A stretch of DNA of 64,000 nucleotides. Origin: Salipiger mucosus DSM 16094 (GTDB lineage Bacteria > Pseudomonadota > Alphaproteobacteria > Rhodobacterales > Rhodobacteraceae). The notes below the pieces were generated by a model that ran no database searches, was not told the DNA's origin, and saw nothing but the letters and a program-made list of their open reading frames with translations. The translations under genes and the position numbers were made by a program. The stretch is from assembly GCF_000442255.1 (NCBI RefSeq), contig NZ_KE557276.1, forward strand, positions 240,877 to 304,876, given 5' to 3'. Positions 1-7,222 of this stretch are shown one piece after another; within the stretch, counting starts at the first letter, position 1; every line of letters begins with the position of its first letter.

Positions 1-580
1 GCGGCGCGCGCGGGTGACCGGGCTCGAGCCGGGCGGGCCGGCCGTGCTGCTGGAGGGCGGCGAACGGGTGCCGGCGCAGGCGGTGGTGCTGGCCTGCGGC
101 GCGCGTTCGGCGGCGCTGGCCAGCGACGCGGGCGATCGGGTGCCGCTCCAGGCCGAGCGCGGCTATTCCTCGACCTTCCGGCAACCGGGCTTGACGATCG
201 ACATGCCGGTCTTCTCGCCCTCGGAAAAGATCCTCGCGGCGCCCACCGGCGGCGGGCTGCGCTTTGCGGGCACGGCCGAGTTCGCGGGCTTCGGTGCGCG
301 GCCGAACTGGCGCCGGACCGAGGCGCTGGAACGGCTCGGGCGGCGGCTCTTCCCCGACATGGCGCCCGAGAGTAAGCCCGAGCGCTGGATGGGCGAGCGG
401 CCCAGCACGCCCGACAGCCTGCCGGTCATCGGGCGCGCGCGGGCCTCGTCGCGGATCGTGCATGCCTTCGGCCACGGGCATCTCGGCGTCACCACCGCGC
501 CCGCGACCGCGCGGCAGGTCGCGGCGCTGATCGCGGGCGACGCGCCCGCGCTCGAGGCCTGTTCGCCGCAGCGGTTCTGA
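1..580 (+). CDS. FAD-dependent oxidoreductase, D-amino-acid dehydrogenase (DadA/DAO) type, C-terminal part
   Basis: Only the C-terminal ~190 residues are inside the window; the frame is open to the left edge, so the true start lies upstream. The visible part has the features of the DAO fold: the stretch WMGERPSTPDSLPVIG, which in DadA-like enzymes contacts the flavin and substrate carboxylate, and FGHGHLGVTTAPAT near the C terminus, which closes the FAD site. Members oxidise D-amino acids or secondary amines to imino or keto acids. It converges on the ABC ATPase gene with only 3 bases between stops. Whether it belongs to the cluster to the right is inferred from position and from a second DAO protein there. 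Substrate unknown. Confidence 0.85.
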   Translation, partial: RRARVTGLEPGGPAVLLEGGERVPAQAVVLACGARSAALASDAGDRVPLQAERGYSSTFRQPGLTIDMPVFSPSEKILAAPTGGGLRFAGTAEFAGFGARPNWRRTEALERLGRRLFPDMAPESKPERWMGERPSTPDSLPVIGRARASSRIVHAFGHGHLGVTTAPATARQVAALIAGDAPALEACSPQRF

Positions 581-583
581 GTG

Positions 584-1366
584 TCAGTCCCCGGCGCGCC
601 CGAGAAAGGCGCGCAGCTCGGGCGTTTGCGGATCGGCAAAGACCTCGGCGGGCACGCCCTGTTCGGCGATGCGGCCCGCGTGCATGAAGATCACCCGGTC
701 GGCCACGTTGCGCACGAAGTCCATCTCGTGGCTGACCGAGATCATCGTCATGCCTTCTTCGGCAAGCTCGCGCATGACGCGCAGCACCTCGGCCTTGAGC
801 TCGGGGTCGAGCGCCGAGGTCACCTCGTCGAAGAGCAGCGCCTCGGGGCGCATGGCCAGTGCGCGGGCAATGGCGACGCGCTGCTGCTCGCCGCCGGACA
901 TCTGGTGCGGGTAGGCGTGCATCCGGTGCGACAGCCGCACCTTGGCCAGCAGCGCCTCGGCCTCGGCGCGCACCTCGGACTTGTCGCGGTGCTGCACCGT
1001 CATCGGCGCCTCGCAGACGTTCTCCAGCGCCGACATGTGCGGAAAGAGGTTGAAGCTCTGGAAGACCATGCCCAGCCGGGTGCGGAAGGGCAGAAGCTCG
1101 CGCTCGGCCATCGGCAGGCGCTTGTCGCCGCGTTGGTGCCAGCCGACCTCGGCGCCCTGCCAGTAGATGCGGCCGTTGTCGGGCCGGATCAGCAGGTTGA
1201 GGCAGCGCAGCAGGGTCGACTTGCCAGAGCCGGAGGCGCCGATGATGGCCAGCACCTCGCCGCGGCGGACGGTGAAGTCCATGCCGCGCAGGACGTGCTG
1301 TTCGCCGAGGGTCTTCTCGATGCCGCGGATTTCAAGGAGCGGCGCGTCGGGGGCGGTGTCGAACAT
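584..1366 (-). CDS. amino-acid ABC transporter ATP-binding protein (first of two)
   Basis: This 260-residue protein is a polar amino-acid uptake ATPase (GlnQ/HisP type) that would power import at the inner membrane. Walker [10 protein letters not shown] is near residue 40, the signature [15 protein letters not shown] near 160 and Walker [12 protein letters not shown] near 180, followed by the switch His in SVSHEMDF. It is the last gene of the minus-strand transporter operon, 12 bases after the DAO gene. A second ATPase of the same family (2686-3498) sits beside the permeases, so this one is either a second engine for the same permeases or serves a transporter elsewhere. The family is certain; the partner is not. 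Confidence 0.92.
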   Translation of the reverse strand: MFDTAPDAPLLEIRGIEKTLGEQHVLRGMDFTVRRGEVLAIIGASGSGKSTLLRCLNLLIRPDNGRIYWQGAEVGWHQRGDKRLPMAERELLPFRTRLGMVFQSFNLFPHMSALENVCEAPMTVQHRDKSEVRAEAEALLAKVRLSHRMHAYPHQMSGGEQQRVAIARALAMRPEALLFDEVTSALDPELKAEVLRVMRELAEEGMTMISVSHEMDFVRNVADRVIFMHAGRIAEQGVPAEVFADPQTPELRAFLGRAGD

Positions 1367-1378
1367 GGGGATCTTTCG

Positions 1379-2680
1379 TCAGGAGGGACGCTCGGCTTCG
1401 ATCCTATCGCGAAACTCGCTCCAGGGAAGCCAGGCATAGGGGGCTAGGGTGGCCAGCGCGCGCAGCGGCACCGGCTCGGGGGTGGTGACGGGCACGACGA
1501 ACTCCTCGGCCGTGACGCGTCCCGCGAGGAAGCGGCCCAGCTCGTGGCCGAAGGCGCCGGTCAGTGCCACGCCGCGGCCGTTGCAGGCAATGGGAGCCCA
1601 GAGCCCGTCGCCCAGCCGGTGCAGGCGCGGCAGGGCGTCGAGGGTGACGGCGACGGTGCCGGTCCAGGCATAGTCCGCCCGCACCGGGCCGAGCTGCGGC
1701 AGGAAACGGGCGAAGCGCTGCTCGAACCGGCGTCGGGTGCGGGCGAGGCGTCCGGGGCCGGGATGGACCAGCCCGCCGCCGACGATGCGCCCGTCGGGCG
1801 ACCAGCGCGCGGCGAAGAGGTGACGCCGGGTGTCGGCGACGGGGCTGCGCGCCGGCAGGACTCGGGCCTGCGTCTCGGCGCCGAAGCGTTGCGTGGCGAT
1901 CTGGAAGCTGCGCGTCGGGATGACCGCGCGATCGACCGCGGGGCAGAGCCTGCCGACCAGCGCGTTGGTGGTCAGCACCGCCCGAGGCGCGCTGACGCTG
2001 CCGCCGGGGGTGCTGACCCGCCAGCCCAGGCCGTCGCGGGCGATGCCGGTGACGGGTGAGGCCGCGAAGAGCCGGACACCGGCCTGCTGGCAGGCCCGCG
2101 CCAGGCCGCGTGCATAGGCCAGCGGGTTCAGCTGCCCGCCGGTCGGGATCAGCATGGCGCCGTGGTAGCCGTCCATGCCGGTGCGCGCCGCGACGTCCTC
2201 GCGGCCCAGTTGCCGCACGTCGAAGCCCAGGGCCTGCCATTCCGCGACCTGCGCGGCATTGGCCGCCATCGCGGCGCCGGAATGGGCCGGCTGCAGCCAG
2301 CCGGTCTGTTCCGCGCCCTCGATCCCCTGCTCTCGGGCAAGCTCGAAGAGCCTGGTGCCAGAGCCGCCGATCATGCGCGAAAAGGCCTCGCCCCGGCGGG
2401 GTCCGAAGGCGGCGCGCACGTTGGCCGGAGACAGCGCCTTCTTCAGCGTCGGCACGACGAAACCGGTATTGCGCCCGGAGGCGCCCCAGCCGGGTTCCCG
2501 CGCCTCGACCAGCGCGACGGTGAGCCCCTCGGCGGCCAGCGTCAGCGCCGTGGTCATGCCGAGATAGCCCGCGCCCACCAGAACGATGTCCGCCGTGACC
2601 TCGCCCCTCAGCGAGGGCAGGTCGGGCCCCGGCGGCGTGATCGCCGACCAGAGCGAGCGGTCGAAGGTTTCCGCGACCAT
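1379..2680 (-). CDS. FAD-dependent oxidoreductase, DAO family (PuuB/sarcosine-oxidase-like)
   Basis: The 433-residue flavoprotein has an N-terminal Rossmann dinucleotide site (VGAGYLGMTTALTLA near residue 35), then the ASGRNTGFVVP stretch typical of gamma-glutamylputrescine oxidase/glycine-oxidase-like DAO enzymes, and a C-terminal flavin-closing segment (CNGRGVALTGAFGHELG). Such enzymes oxidise an amine, often a secondary or N-methyl amine, to the imine with release of an aldehyde or ammonia. It lies inside the ABC transporter operon, 5 bases after one ATPase gene and 12 bases before the other, so it probably acts on the imported solute or its immediate product. The substrate cannot be read from sequence. 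Confidence 0.88.
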   Translation of the reverse strand: MVAETFDRSLWSAITPPGPDLPSLRGEVTADIVLVGAGYLGMTTALTLAAEGLTVALVEAREPGWGASGRNTGFVVPTLKKALSPANVRAAFGPRRGEAFSRMIGGSGTRLFELAREQGIEGAEQTGWLQPAHSGAAMAANAAQVAEWQALGFDVRQLGREDVAARTGMDGYHGAMLIPTGGQLNPLAYARGLARACQQAGVRLFAASPVTGIARDGLGWRVSTPGGSVSAPRAVLTTNALVGRLCPAVDRAVIPTRSFQIATQRFGAETQARVLPARSPVADTRRHLFAARWSPDGRIVGGGLVHPGPGRLARTRRRFEQRFARFLPQLGPVRADYAWTGTVAVTLDALPRLHRLGDGLWAPIACNGRGVALTGAFGHELGRFLAGRVTAEEFVVPVTTPEPVPLRALATLAPYAWLPWSEFRDRIEAERPS

Positions 2681-2685
2681 GACGG

Positions 2686-3498
2686 TCAGCGTGCCCGCAT
2701 GGCGCGGCCGAGGAAGGAGCGCGTGCGCGCCTGCTGCGGGTTGCGCAGCACCTCGGCGGGCGTGCCGTCCTCGTGGATGGCGCCGTCGGCCATGAAGATC
2801 ACCCGGTCGCCCACGTCCTCGGCGAAGGCCATCTCGTGGGTGACGACCAGCATGGTCATGCCCTCCTCGGCCAGCTGGCGCATCACCTGCAGCACGTCGT
2901 CGACCAGTTCGGGGTCGAGCGCCGAGGTCACCTCGTCGAAGAGCATCAGCTTGGGCGTCATCGCCAGCGCGCGGGCGATGGCGACGCGCTGCTGCTGCCC
3001 GCCGGAGAGCTTGCCGGGGTGGTGGTCCATCCGGTCGGCGAGCCCCACGCGGTCGAGCAGCCCCGCGGCCATGTCGCGGATCTCGGCCCGGGTGCCGCGG
3101 CGGTGGGCCAGCGGCGCCTCCATGACGTTTTCGAGCGCGGTCATGTTGGGGAAGAGGTTGAAGTGCTGGAAGACCATGCCGATCTCGACGCGCCTGCGCC
3201 GCAGGTCGCGCCGCGAGACGCGCGCGGGGTCGGGGCCGCCGATGCGCTGGCCGTCGATCAGCACGGCGCTGCCCGCGTCGGGCGTCTCGAGGTGGTTCAC
3301 GCAGCGCAGCAGCGTCGACTTGCCCGAGCCCGAGGCGCCGATGATCGAGACGACCTGACCGGCGGGCACCTTCAGGTCGACGCCGTGCAGCACGGTCTTG
3401 TTGCCGAAGGATTTGCGCAGGTTCACGAGTTCCAGCATCGGGCGGTCGTGGGCGCGCGCAGGCGTGGCGGGGTTGGCGGTCATGCAGGTGTCTTTCAT
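2686..3498 (-). CDS. amino-acid ABC transporter ATP-binding protein (second)
   Basis: The 270-residue ATPase of the polar amino-acid uptake family has Walker [10 protein letters not shown], signature [15 protein letters not shown] and Walker [13 protein letters not shown], then VTHEMAF with the switch His. It starts 13 bases after the permease gene stop, so it is the direct cytoplasmic partner of the two permeases. An internal ATG 15 bases downstream is an alternative start. The N-terminal ~20 residues ([13 protein letters not shown]) precede the ATPase fold and look unstructured. It resembles the ATPase at 584-1366 in family, but the two differ throughout, so this is not a recent tandem duplication. 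Confidence 0.93.
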   Translation of the reverse strand: MKDTCMTANPATPARAHDRPMLELVNLRKSFGNKTVLHGVDLKVPAGQVVSIIGASGSGKSTLLRCVNHLETPDAGSAVLIDGQRIGGPDPARVSRRDLRRRRVEIGMVFQHFNLFPNMTALENVMEAPLAHRRGTRAEIRDMAAGLLDRVGLADRMDHHPGKLSGGQQQRVAIARALAMTPKLMLFDEVTSALDPELVDDVLQVMRQLAEEGMTMLVVTHEMAFAEDVGDRVIFMADGAIHEDGTPAEVLRNPQQARTRSFLGRAMRAR

Positions 3499-3511
3499 CT
3501 CGGGGGCTCCG

Positions 3512-4165
3512 TCACGGCAGGGTCACGCGGCGCTGCACGCGGGACTGCAGGATCGCCATCAGCGAGGTCAGCAGCAGGTAGACCACGGCCGCGAAGGCCA
3601 GGAATTCGACCGAGCGGTAGGTCTCGGTCACCTTGGCCATGCTCTGGGCGGTCAGCTCGCTCACCGCGACAAGCGAGGCGATCGAGGTGGCCTTCACGGT
3701 GACGATGGCGCGGGTGAAGTAGGGGCCGCACATGACCGGCAGCGCCTGCGGCACCAGCACGCGCCACACGAAACGCCAGGTCGGCAGGCCCAGTGCATCG
3801 GCGGCCTCGAACTGGCCGCGCGGCACCGCCATGAGGCCCGAGCGCAGGTCCTCGGCAAGGTAGGCGGTGGTGACGACGGTTAGGCCGACCAGCGCCGCCG
3901 TGAAGGGCGAGACGAAGACGCCGAGCGAGGGCAGCCCGTAGAAGGTGAAGTAGAGGATCACCAGCAGCGGCAGCGCGCGGATCACGTTGACGTAGGTCGC
4001 GGCGGCGCGGCGCAGGCCACGGACCCGCGAGACGCGCGCCAGCGCGACCAGCAGTGCCAGCGGCGTGCACAGGCCCATGATGGCGAGGAAGAGCCAGATC
4101 GTCGTGCGGACCCCGTAGAGCAGGCTCGGCAGTGCGTTCTCGATGAGCGTCGGGTCGAAATTCAT
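3512..4165 (-). CDS. amino-acid ABC transporter permease (HisM/GlnP type)
   Basis: This integral membrane permease of 217 residues belongs to the polar amino-acid family. It has several hydrophobic helices ([42 protein letters not shown]) and the EAA-type cytoplasmic loop [24 protein letters not shown], which docks on the ATPase. The start is set at the ATG that overlaps the upstream permease stop as ATGA (4162-4165); a longer reading would add an unrelated leader. It forms the membrane channel with the adjacent permease. Specificity would be set by the binding protein at 4854-5723. Confidence 0.93.
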   Translation of the reverse strand: MNFDPTLIENALPSLLYGVRTTIWLFLAIMGLCTPLALLVALARVSRVRGLRRAAATYVNVIRALPLLVILYFTFYGLPSLGVFVSPFTAALVGLTVVTTAYLAEDLRSGLMAVPRGQFEAADALGLPTWRFVWRVLVPQALPVMCGPYFTRAIVTVKATSIASLVAVSELTAQSMAKVTETYRSVEFLAFAAVVYLLLTSLMAILQSRVQRRVTLP

Positions 4166-4833
4166 GGCGAGACGTGTCCCTGGTGGTCCCAGCGCCGCTC
4201 GGACCACATCTGCACGGCGATCAGCATGGCGTCGATGACGCCGTAGATGATCGCGACGCCGAGAAGGATCTCGAAGGGGCGGTTGGTGGCGACGATGGCC
4301 TGGTTGGCGCGGGTGACGAGCTCGGTCACGCCGATGGCCCCGGCCAGCGCCGTGCCCTTCACCATGTCCATCGAGTAGGAGACGTAGGGCGGGATGATCG
4401 ACGGCATGGCCTGCGGCAGCACGATCCGCCGCAGCGACCGGGTCATGGGCAGGCCCGCGGCTGCGATGGCCTCGTGCTGGCCCTTGGGCACGGCGCGCAG
4501 GCCCGCGCTGACCACCTCGCCGAGGATGAAGGTGTTGTAGACGACAAAGCCCGCGATGGCGGCGGTCAGCGATTCAAGCCGCAGGTCCAGCACGATGGGC
4601 AGGACGTAGTAGGCGATGAAAAGGATGATGAGCGGCGGCACGCCGCGCACCATCCAGCTCAGCACCGTGGCCGGGGCGCGCAGCCAGCGGCTGCGCGCTT
4701 CGAGGGCAAGCCCGACCGCCAGCGCCAGCGGCGTGCTGATGGCGAGAACCCCCGCCACCAGCGCCAGCGTCAGCCACAGCCCCTGCAGGATGTAGGGGCC
4801 GCGGACGGCCCAGATCGACAGGTCGAAGTCCAT
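4162..4833 (-). CDS. amino-acid ABC transporter permease (HisQ/GlnP type)
   Basis: This 223-residue inner-membrane permease has hydrophobic segments at the N terminus (YILQGLWLTLALVAGVLAIS) and mid-protein (PPLIILFIAYYVLPIVLDL), plus the EAA loop EAIAAAGLPMTRSLRRIVLPQAMP that contacts the ATPase. It lies 20 bases after the binding-protein gene and overlaps the next permease by 4 bases (ATGA), which implies translational coupling and heteromeric assembly. It is a typical member of the His/Glu/Gln/Arg permease family at normal length. Confidence 0.93.
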   Translation of the reverse strand: MDFDLSIWAVRGPYILQGLWLTLALVAGVLAISTPLALAVGLALEARSRWLRAPATVLSWMVRGVPPLIILFIAYYVLPIVLDLRLESLTAAIAGFVVYNTFILGEVVSAGLRAVPKGQHEAIAAAGLPMTRSLRRIVLPQAMPSIIPPYVSYSMDMVKGTALAGAIGVTELVTRANQAIVATNRPFEILLGVAIIYGVIDAMLIAVQMWSERRWDHQGHVSP

Positions 4834-4853
4834 CGGTCAGGCGCGCCCTTCGA

Positions 4854-5723
4854 TCAGTAGCCCACGACCGAGAGCATCTCGGAGGTGTCGGGCAGGTCCC
4901 ACTTCTCGTTGAGCGCCTTGATCGTGCCGTCGGTGCGGTACTTGGCCATCAGGAAGTTCACGGCGGTCAGCAGGTCGGGCTCGCGCGCGTTGACGCAGAA
5001 GCCGCCCACGCCCACGGCGGTGGGTTGCGGCAGGATCTTGAACTGGTCGCCGTCCGGCCCGTCGAGCAGCGCGCTCGCGGCATGGATGCCGGTGCCGTAG
5101 GCCTCGATCTGGCCGTTGAGCAGTGCAAGGCGCGCCTCGGTCACGCCGGGCAGGGCCAGCGCGTCGGTCTCGTCCTGGCCGGCGGTCGAGAGCAGGTGCT
5201 GAAGCTCCATCTCGCCCTTCACGCCGCCGAGCTTGGCGTCGGCCAGGTCGTCGAGGCTTTCGATGCCGCTGTCTTTCTTCACCACGGCCACGTCGATCGC
5301 GACCTTGACCGGTCGGGTCAGGAAGAAGTCGGGCGAGGTGAGACGGTCGTTGTTCCAGCTCGCGCCCTCGCAGCCCATGTCGAAGCGGTTGGCGGCAAGG
5401 CCGGGCATGACGCCGGACCAGTCGACGCGCACGAACTCGGGCTCGAGGCCGAGGTCCTCGGCCAGCTTGGTCCAGAGGTCGATGCGCGCGCCCTGCAGCG
5501 TGCCGTCGTCGCCGATGAAGGTTTCCTTCTGGGTCTTGCCGGTGGTCGCGATGATCAGCTTGCCCTCTTCGATGAGGTTCTCCAGCGGCCAGGGATCCGG
5601 GTAGTCGAGGCTGACCTCGAGGCTGTCGAGGTCGATGCCCTGCGCCTGCGCCGCACCCAGCGGGGCAAGAAGGGCGAGCGCGGCCGCGAAGGCGGTGGCG
5701 GTCTTGCGGATGGAAAGGGTCAT
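4854..5723 (-). CDS. amino-acid ABC transporter substrate-binding protein
   Basis: This 289-residue periplasmic binding protein of SBP_bac_3 type starts with a signal peptide (basic SIRKTATAF, hydrophobic AAALALLAPLGA, cleavage after AQA near residue 28). The two-lobe fold is recognisable from FDMGCEGASWNNDR near mid-protein and GVGGFCVNAREPDLLTAVNFL near the end, where Arg and Asp residues normally grip the ligand amino and carboxyl groups. It is the first gene of the transporter operon, with the regulator palindrome about 120 bases upstream (5842-5851). The ligand is probably an amino acid or amino-acid derivative; the sequence does not identify it. Confidence 0.92.
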   Translation of the reverse strand: MTLSIRKTATAFAAALALLAPLGAAQAQGIDLDSLEVSLDYPDPWPLENLIEEGKLIIATTGKTQKETFIGDDGTLQGARIDLWTKLAEDLGLEPEFVRVDWSGVMPGLAANRFDMGCEGASWNNDRLTSPDFFLTRPVKVAIDVAVVKKDSGIESLDDLADAKLGGVKGEMELQHLLSTAGQDETDALALPGVTEARLALLNGQIEAYGTGIHAASALLDGPDGDQFKILPQPTAVGVGGFCVNAREPDLLTAVNFLMAKYRTDGTIKALNEKWDLPDTSEMLSVVGY

Positions 5724-5841
5724 TGCGGTCTCCGGTTGGACTCTTGGTTGCGGGTCTCGTTCTTGCGCGTCCGGGTCGTTGCTGCGCCGGACGCCTTCAG
5801 CGAAGCGGCTTCCCGGGCTGATATCAATTTAAAATTATTAG

Positions 5842-5851
5842 TGATATATCA
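5842..5851. promoter_or_regulatory. GntR-type operator TGATATATCA upstream of the transporter operon
   Basis: This is a perfect 10-bp palindrome, extended by one base on each side to GTGATATATCAC, in a short A+T-rich patch of an otherwise GC-rich region. It lies about 120 bases before the binding-protein start. An 8-bp variant, TGATATCA, sits at 5819-5826. Matching sites occur at 9256, 13285 and 14104. FCD-type GntR regulators bind short palindromes like this. That the GntR protein of this cluster binds it is inferred from co-occurrence. Confidence 0.7.
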
Positions 5852-5894
5852 CGAAAACACGGGTGATGTGCTGCGTGATGGATTTTTGCACAGA

Positions 5895-6737
5895 TCAGTG
5901 CCTGTCGGCCGATGACCCTGCCGCTTGCGGCGCGAGCCCGCCCCGGGTGCCGACACGCAGATTCGCGTTGGCGAAGGCGTCGAAGAACCCTGCCAGCCCT
6001 TCGGTGACCACCGCGAGGATCGCGTCGCCGGTCTCGGCGGTCGCGGTGGCAGGGTCGCCGTAGTAGCCGCAGTCACCGGGCTGGAAGATCGGCGGCCAGC
6101 CCGCTCCGGCCGCGGTGATCGGGTCGGCGTCGCCGGCCTCGGCCATCCAGGGCTGGGTGCAGCGCGACGGCAGATCCCGGATCGCCCGGGCGATGGCAGC
6201 CGCCTTGTCGGGTGTGGCCAGCGCCATGCTCAGCGACGTCTCCATCTCGCAGGCATGGCCGACGCGGGGCAGGGCGCCGCGCAGGAGCGGCACCCAGTCG
6301 GCCTCTGAAGGCGCGAAGTAGTCGATCATTCCGACCGCATGGCCGTCGGTCACCATCTGCCCGACGAGAGAGCGCAGCGGGGCCGTGTTGCCACCGTGCC
6401 CGTTGACGAAGAGCATGCGCCGAAACCCTGCCCCCAGCACCGAGCGCGCGAGATCGCCCAGCAGCGCGAGGTAGGTCTCGAGCCGCAGCGAGAGGGTGCC
6501 CGCCCAGGCCGCGTGATGCGGCGAGAAGCCGGCGGCGACCGGGGGCGCCACGACCACCGCGCCGGCGGCGCGCTCGGCGGCACGCCGGGCGATGGCGGCG
6601 GCGAGCCGCGTGTCGGTGTCCACCGGGAGGTGGTCGCCGTGCTGTTCGGTCGCGCCGGTGGGCACCACGACCAGCGCGCCCTCGGCGCCCAGGCGGGCGA
6701 GTTCGGCGCGGGTCAGATCCTGCCAGGAGTGAAGCAT
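5895..6737 (-). CDS. creatininase-family amidohydrolase
   Basis: This 280-residue protein of the creatininase superfamily comprises metal-dependent cytoplasmic hydrolases of cyclic amides and formamides (creatininase, mycofactocin protease MftE, FAPy deformylase relatives). The metal site shows in GATEQHGDHLPVDTD (Glu-His then His/Asp ligands, near residue 30) and in FVNGHGGNTAP near 110; a later Glu is in ACEMETSLSMAL. The length fits the family. It lies between the binding-protein operon and the cupin gene on the same strand. With the cyclic amidase at 11209-12561 it suggests that a ring amide is opened in this pathway. Creatinine itself is only one candidate. Confidence 0.9.
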   Translation of the reverse strand: MLHSWQDLTRAELARLGAEGALVVVPTGATEQHGDHLPVDTDTRLAAAIARRAAERAAGAVVVAPPVAAGFSPHHAAWAGTLSLRLETYLALLGDLARSVLGAGFRRMLFVNGHGGNTAPLRSLVGQMVTDGHAVGMIDYFAPSEADWVPLLRGALPRVGHACEMETSLSMALATPDKAAAIARAIRDLPSRCTQPWMAEAGDADPITAAGAGWPPIFQPGDCGYYGDPATATAETGDAILAVVTEGLAGFFDAFANANLRVGTRGGLAPQAAGSSADRH

Positions 6738-6801
6738 GGGCGGGGCCTTTCGGGAAAAGGGGCGCCGGACCGCAAGGGATGGAACGGCCCGGCGCGCACC
6801 G

Positions 6802-7194
6802 TCACATGTCGCCGTGTTCCTTCGACGGATTCGAACAGACGGCGACCACGAGGCCGGCTTCGCCGATGATGTGACGGTAACGGTAGGTCCTGGGCAGGTA
6901 CATCGCGTCGCCCTGGCGGAAGATGCGTTCCTCGCCTGTGGCCTCGACGATCTGGCGCGACCAGCCGTGCAGGCAGTAGAGCACGACCTGGTTCTCGCCC
7001 TTGCCTTCGACCATGACGTCGAAATGCGGCATGTAGGTGGTGATGTGGAACGAGAACGAGCAGCCGTTCTGGTTCTTGGTGATGAGGCGGTGCGAGAATT
7101 CCTTGCCCTCGTGCACCCAGGTCAGCGGCACGTCTTCCTGCCGCGCCCACTGGATGGTGTCTTCGAGGGCCTGTGTTCCGGTGGCCTGCGTCAT
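6802..7194 (-). CDS. cupin protein resembling ectoine synthase
   Basis: This 130-residue single-domain cupin has segments that resemble ectoine synthase (EctC): CSFSFHITTYM near residue 45, VVLYCLHGWSRQ, RQGDAMYLPR and a late LVVAVCSNP. EctC closes a ring by removing water from N-acetyl-diaminobutyrate. No ectA or ectB lies nearby, and the central EctC metal stretch with HYKxHxEAVYC is only partly kept (here MPHFDVMVEGKGENQVVLYC), so the reaction is probably different. I chose the ATG at 7194 because AAAGGA sits 8 bases upstream; an ATG 18 bases earlier has no such site. It is preceded by the flavoprotein gene on the same strand. Confidence 0.75.
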   Translation of the reverse strand: MTQATGTQALEDTIQWARQEDVPLTWVHEGKEFSHRLITKNQNGCSFSFHITTYMPHFDVMVEGKGENQVVLYCLHGWSRQIVEATGEERIFRQGDAMYLPRTYRYRHIIGEAGLVVAVCSNPSKEHGDM

Positions 7195-7222
7195 GGGGCT
7201 GGTCCTTTGCATTGCGGTTATG

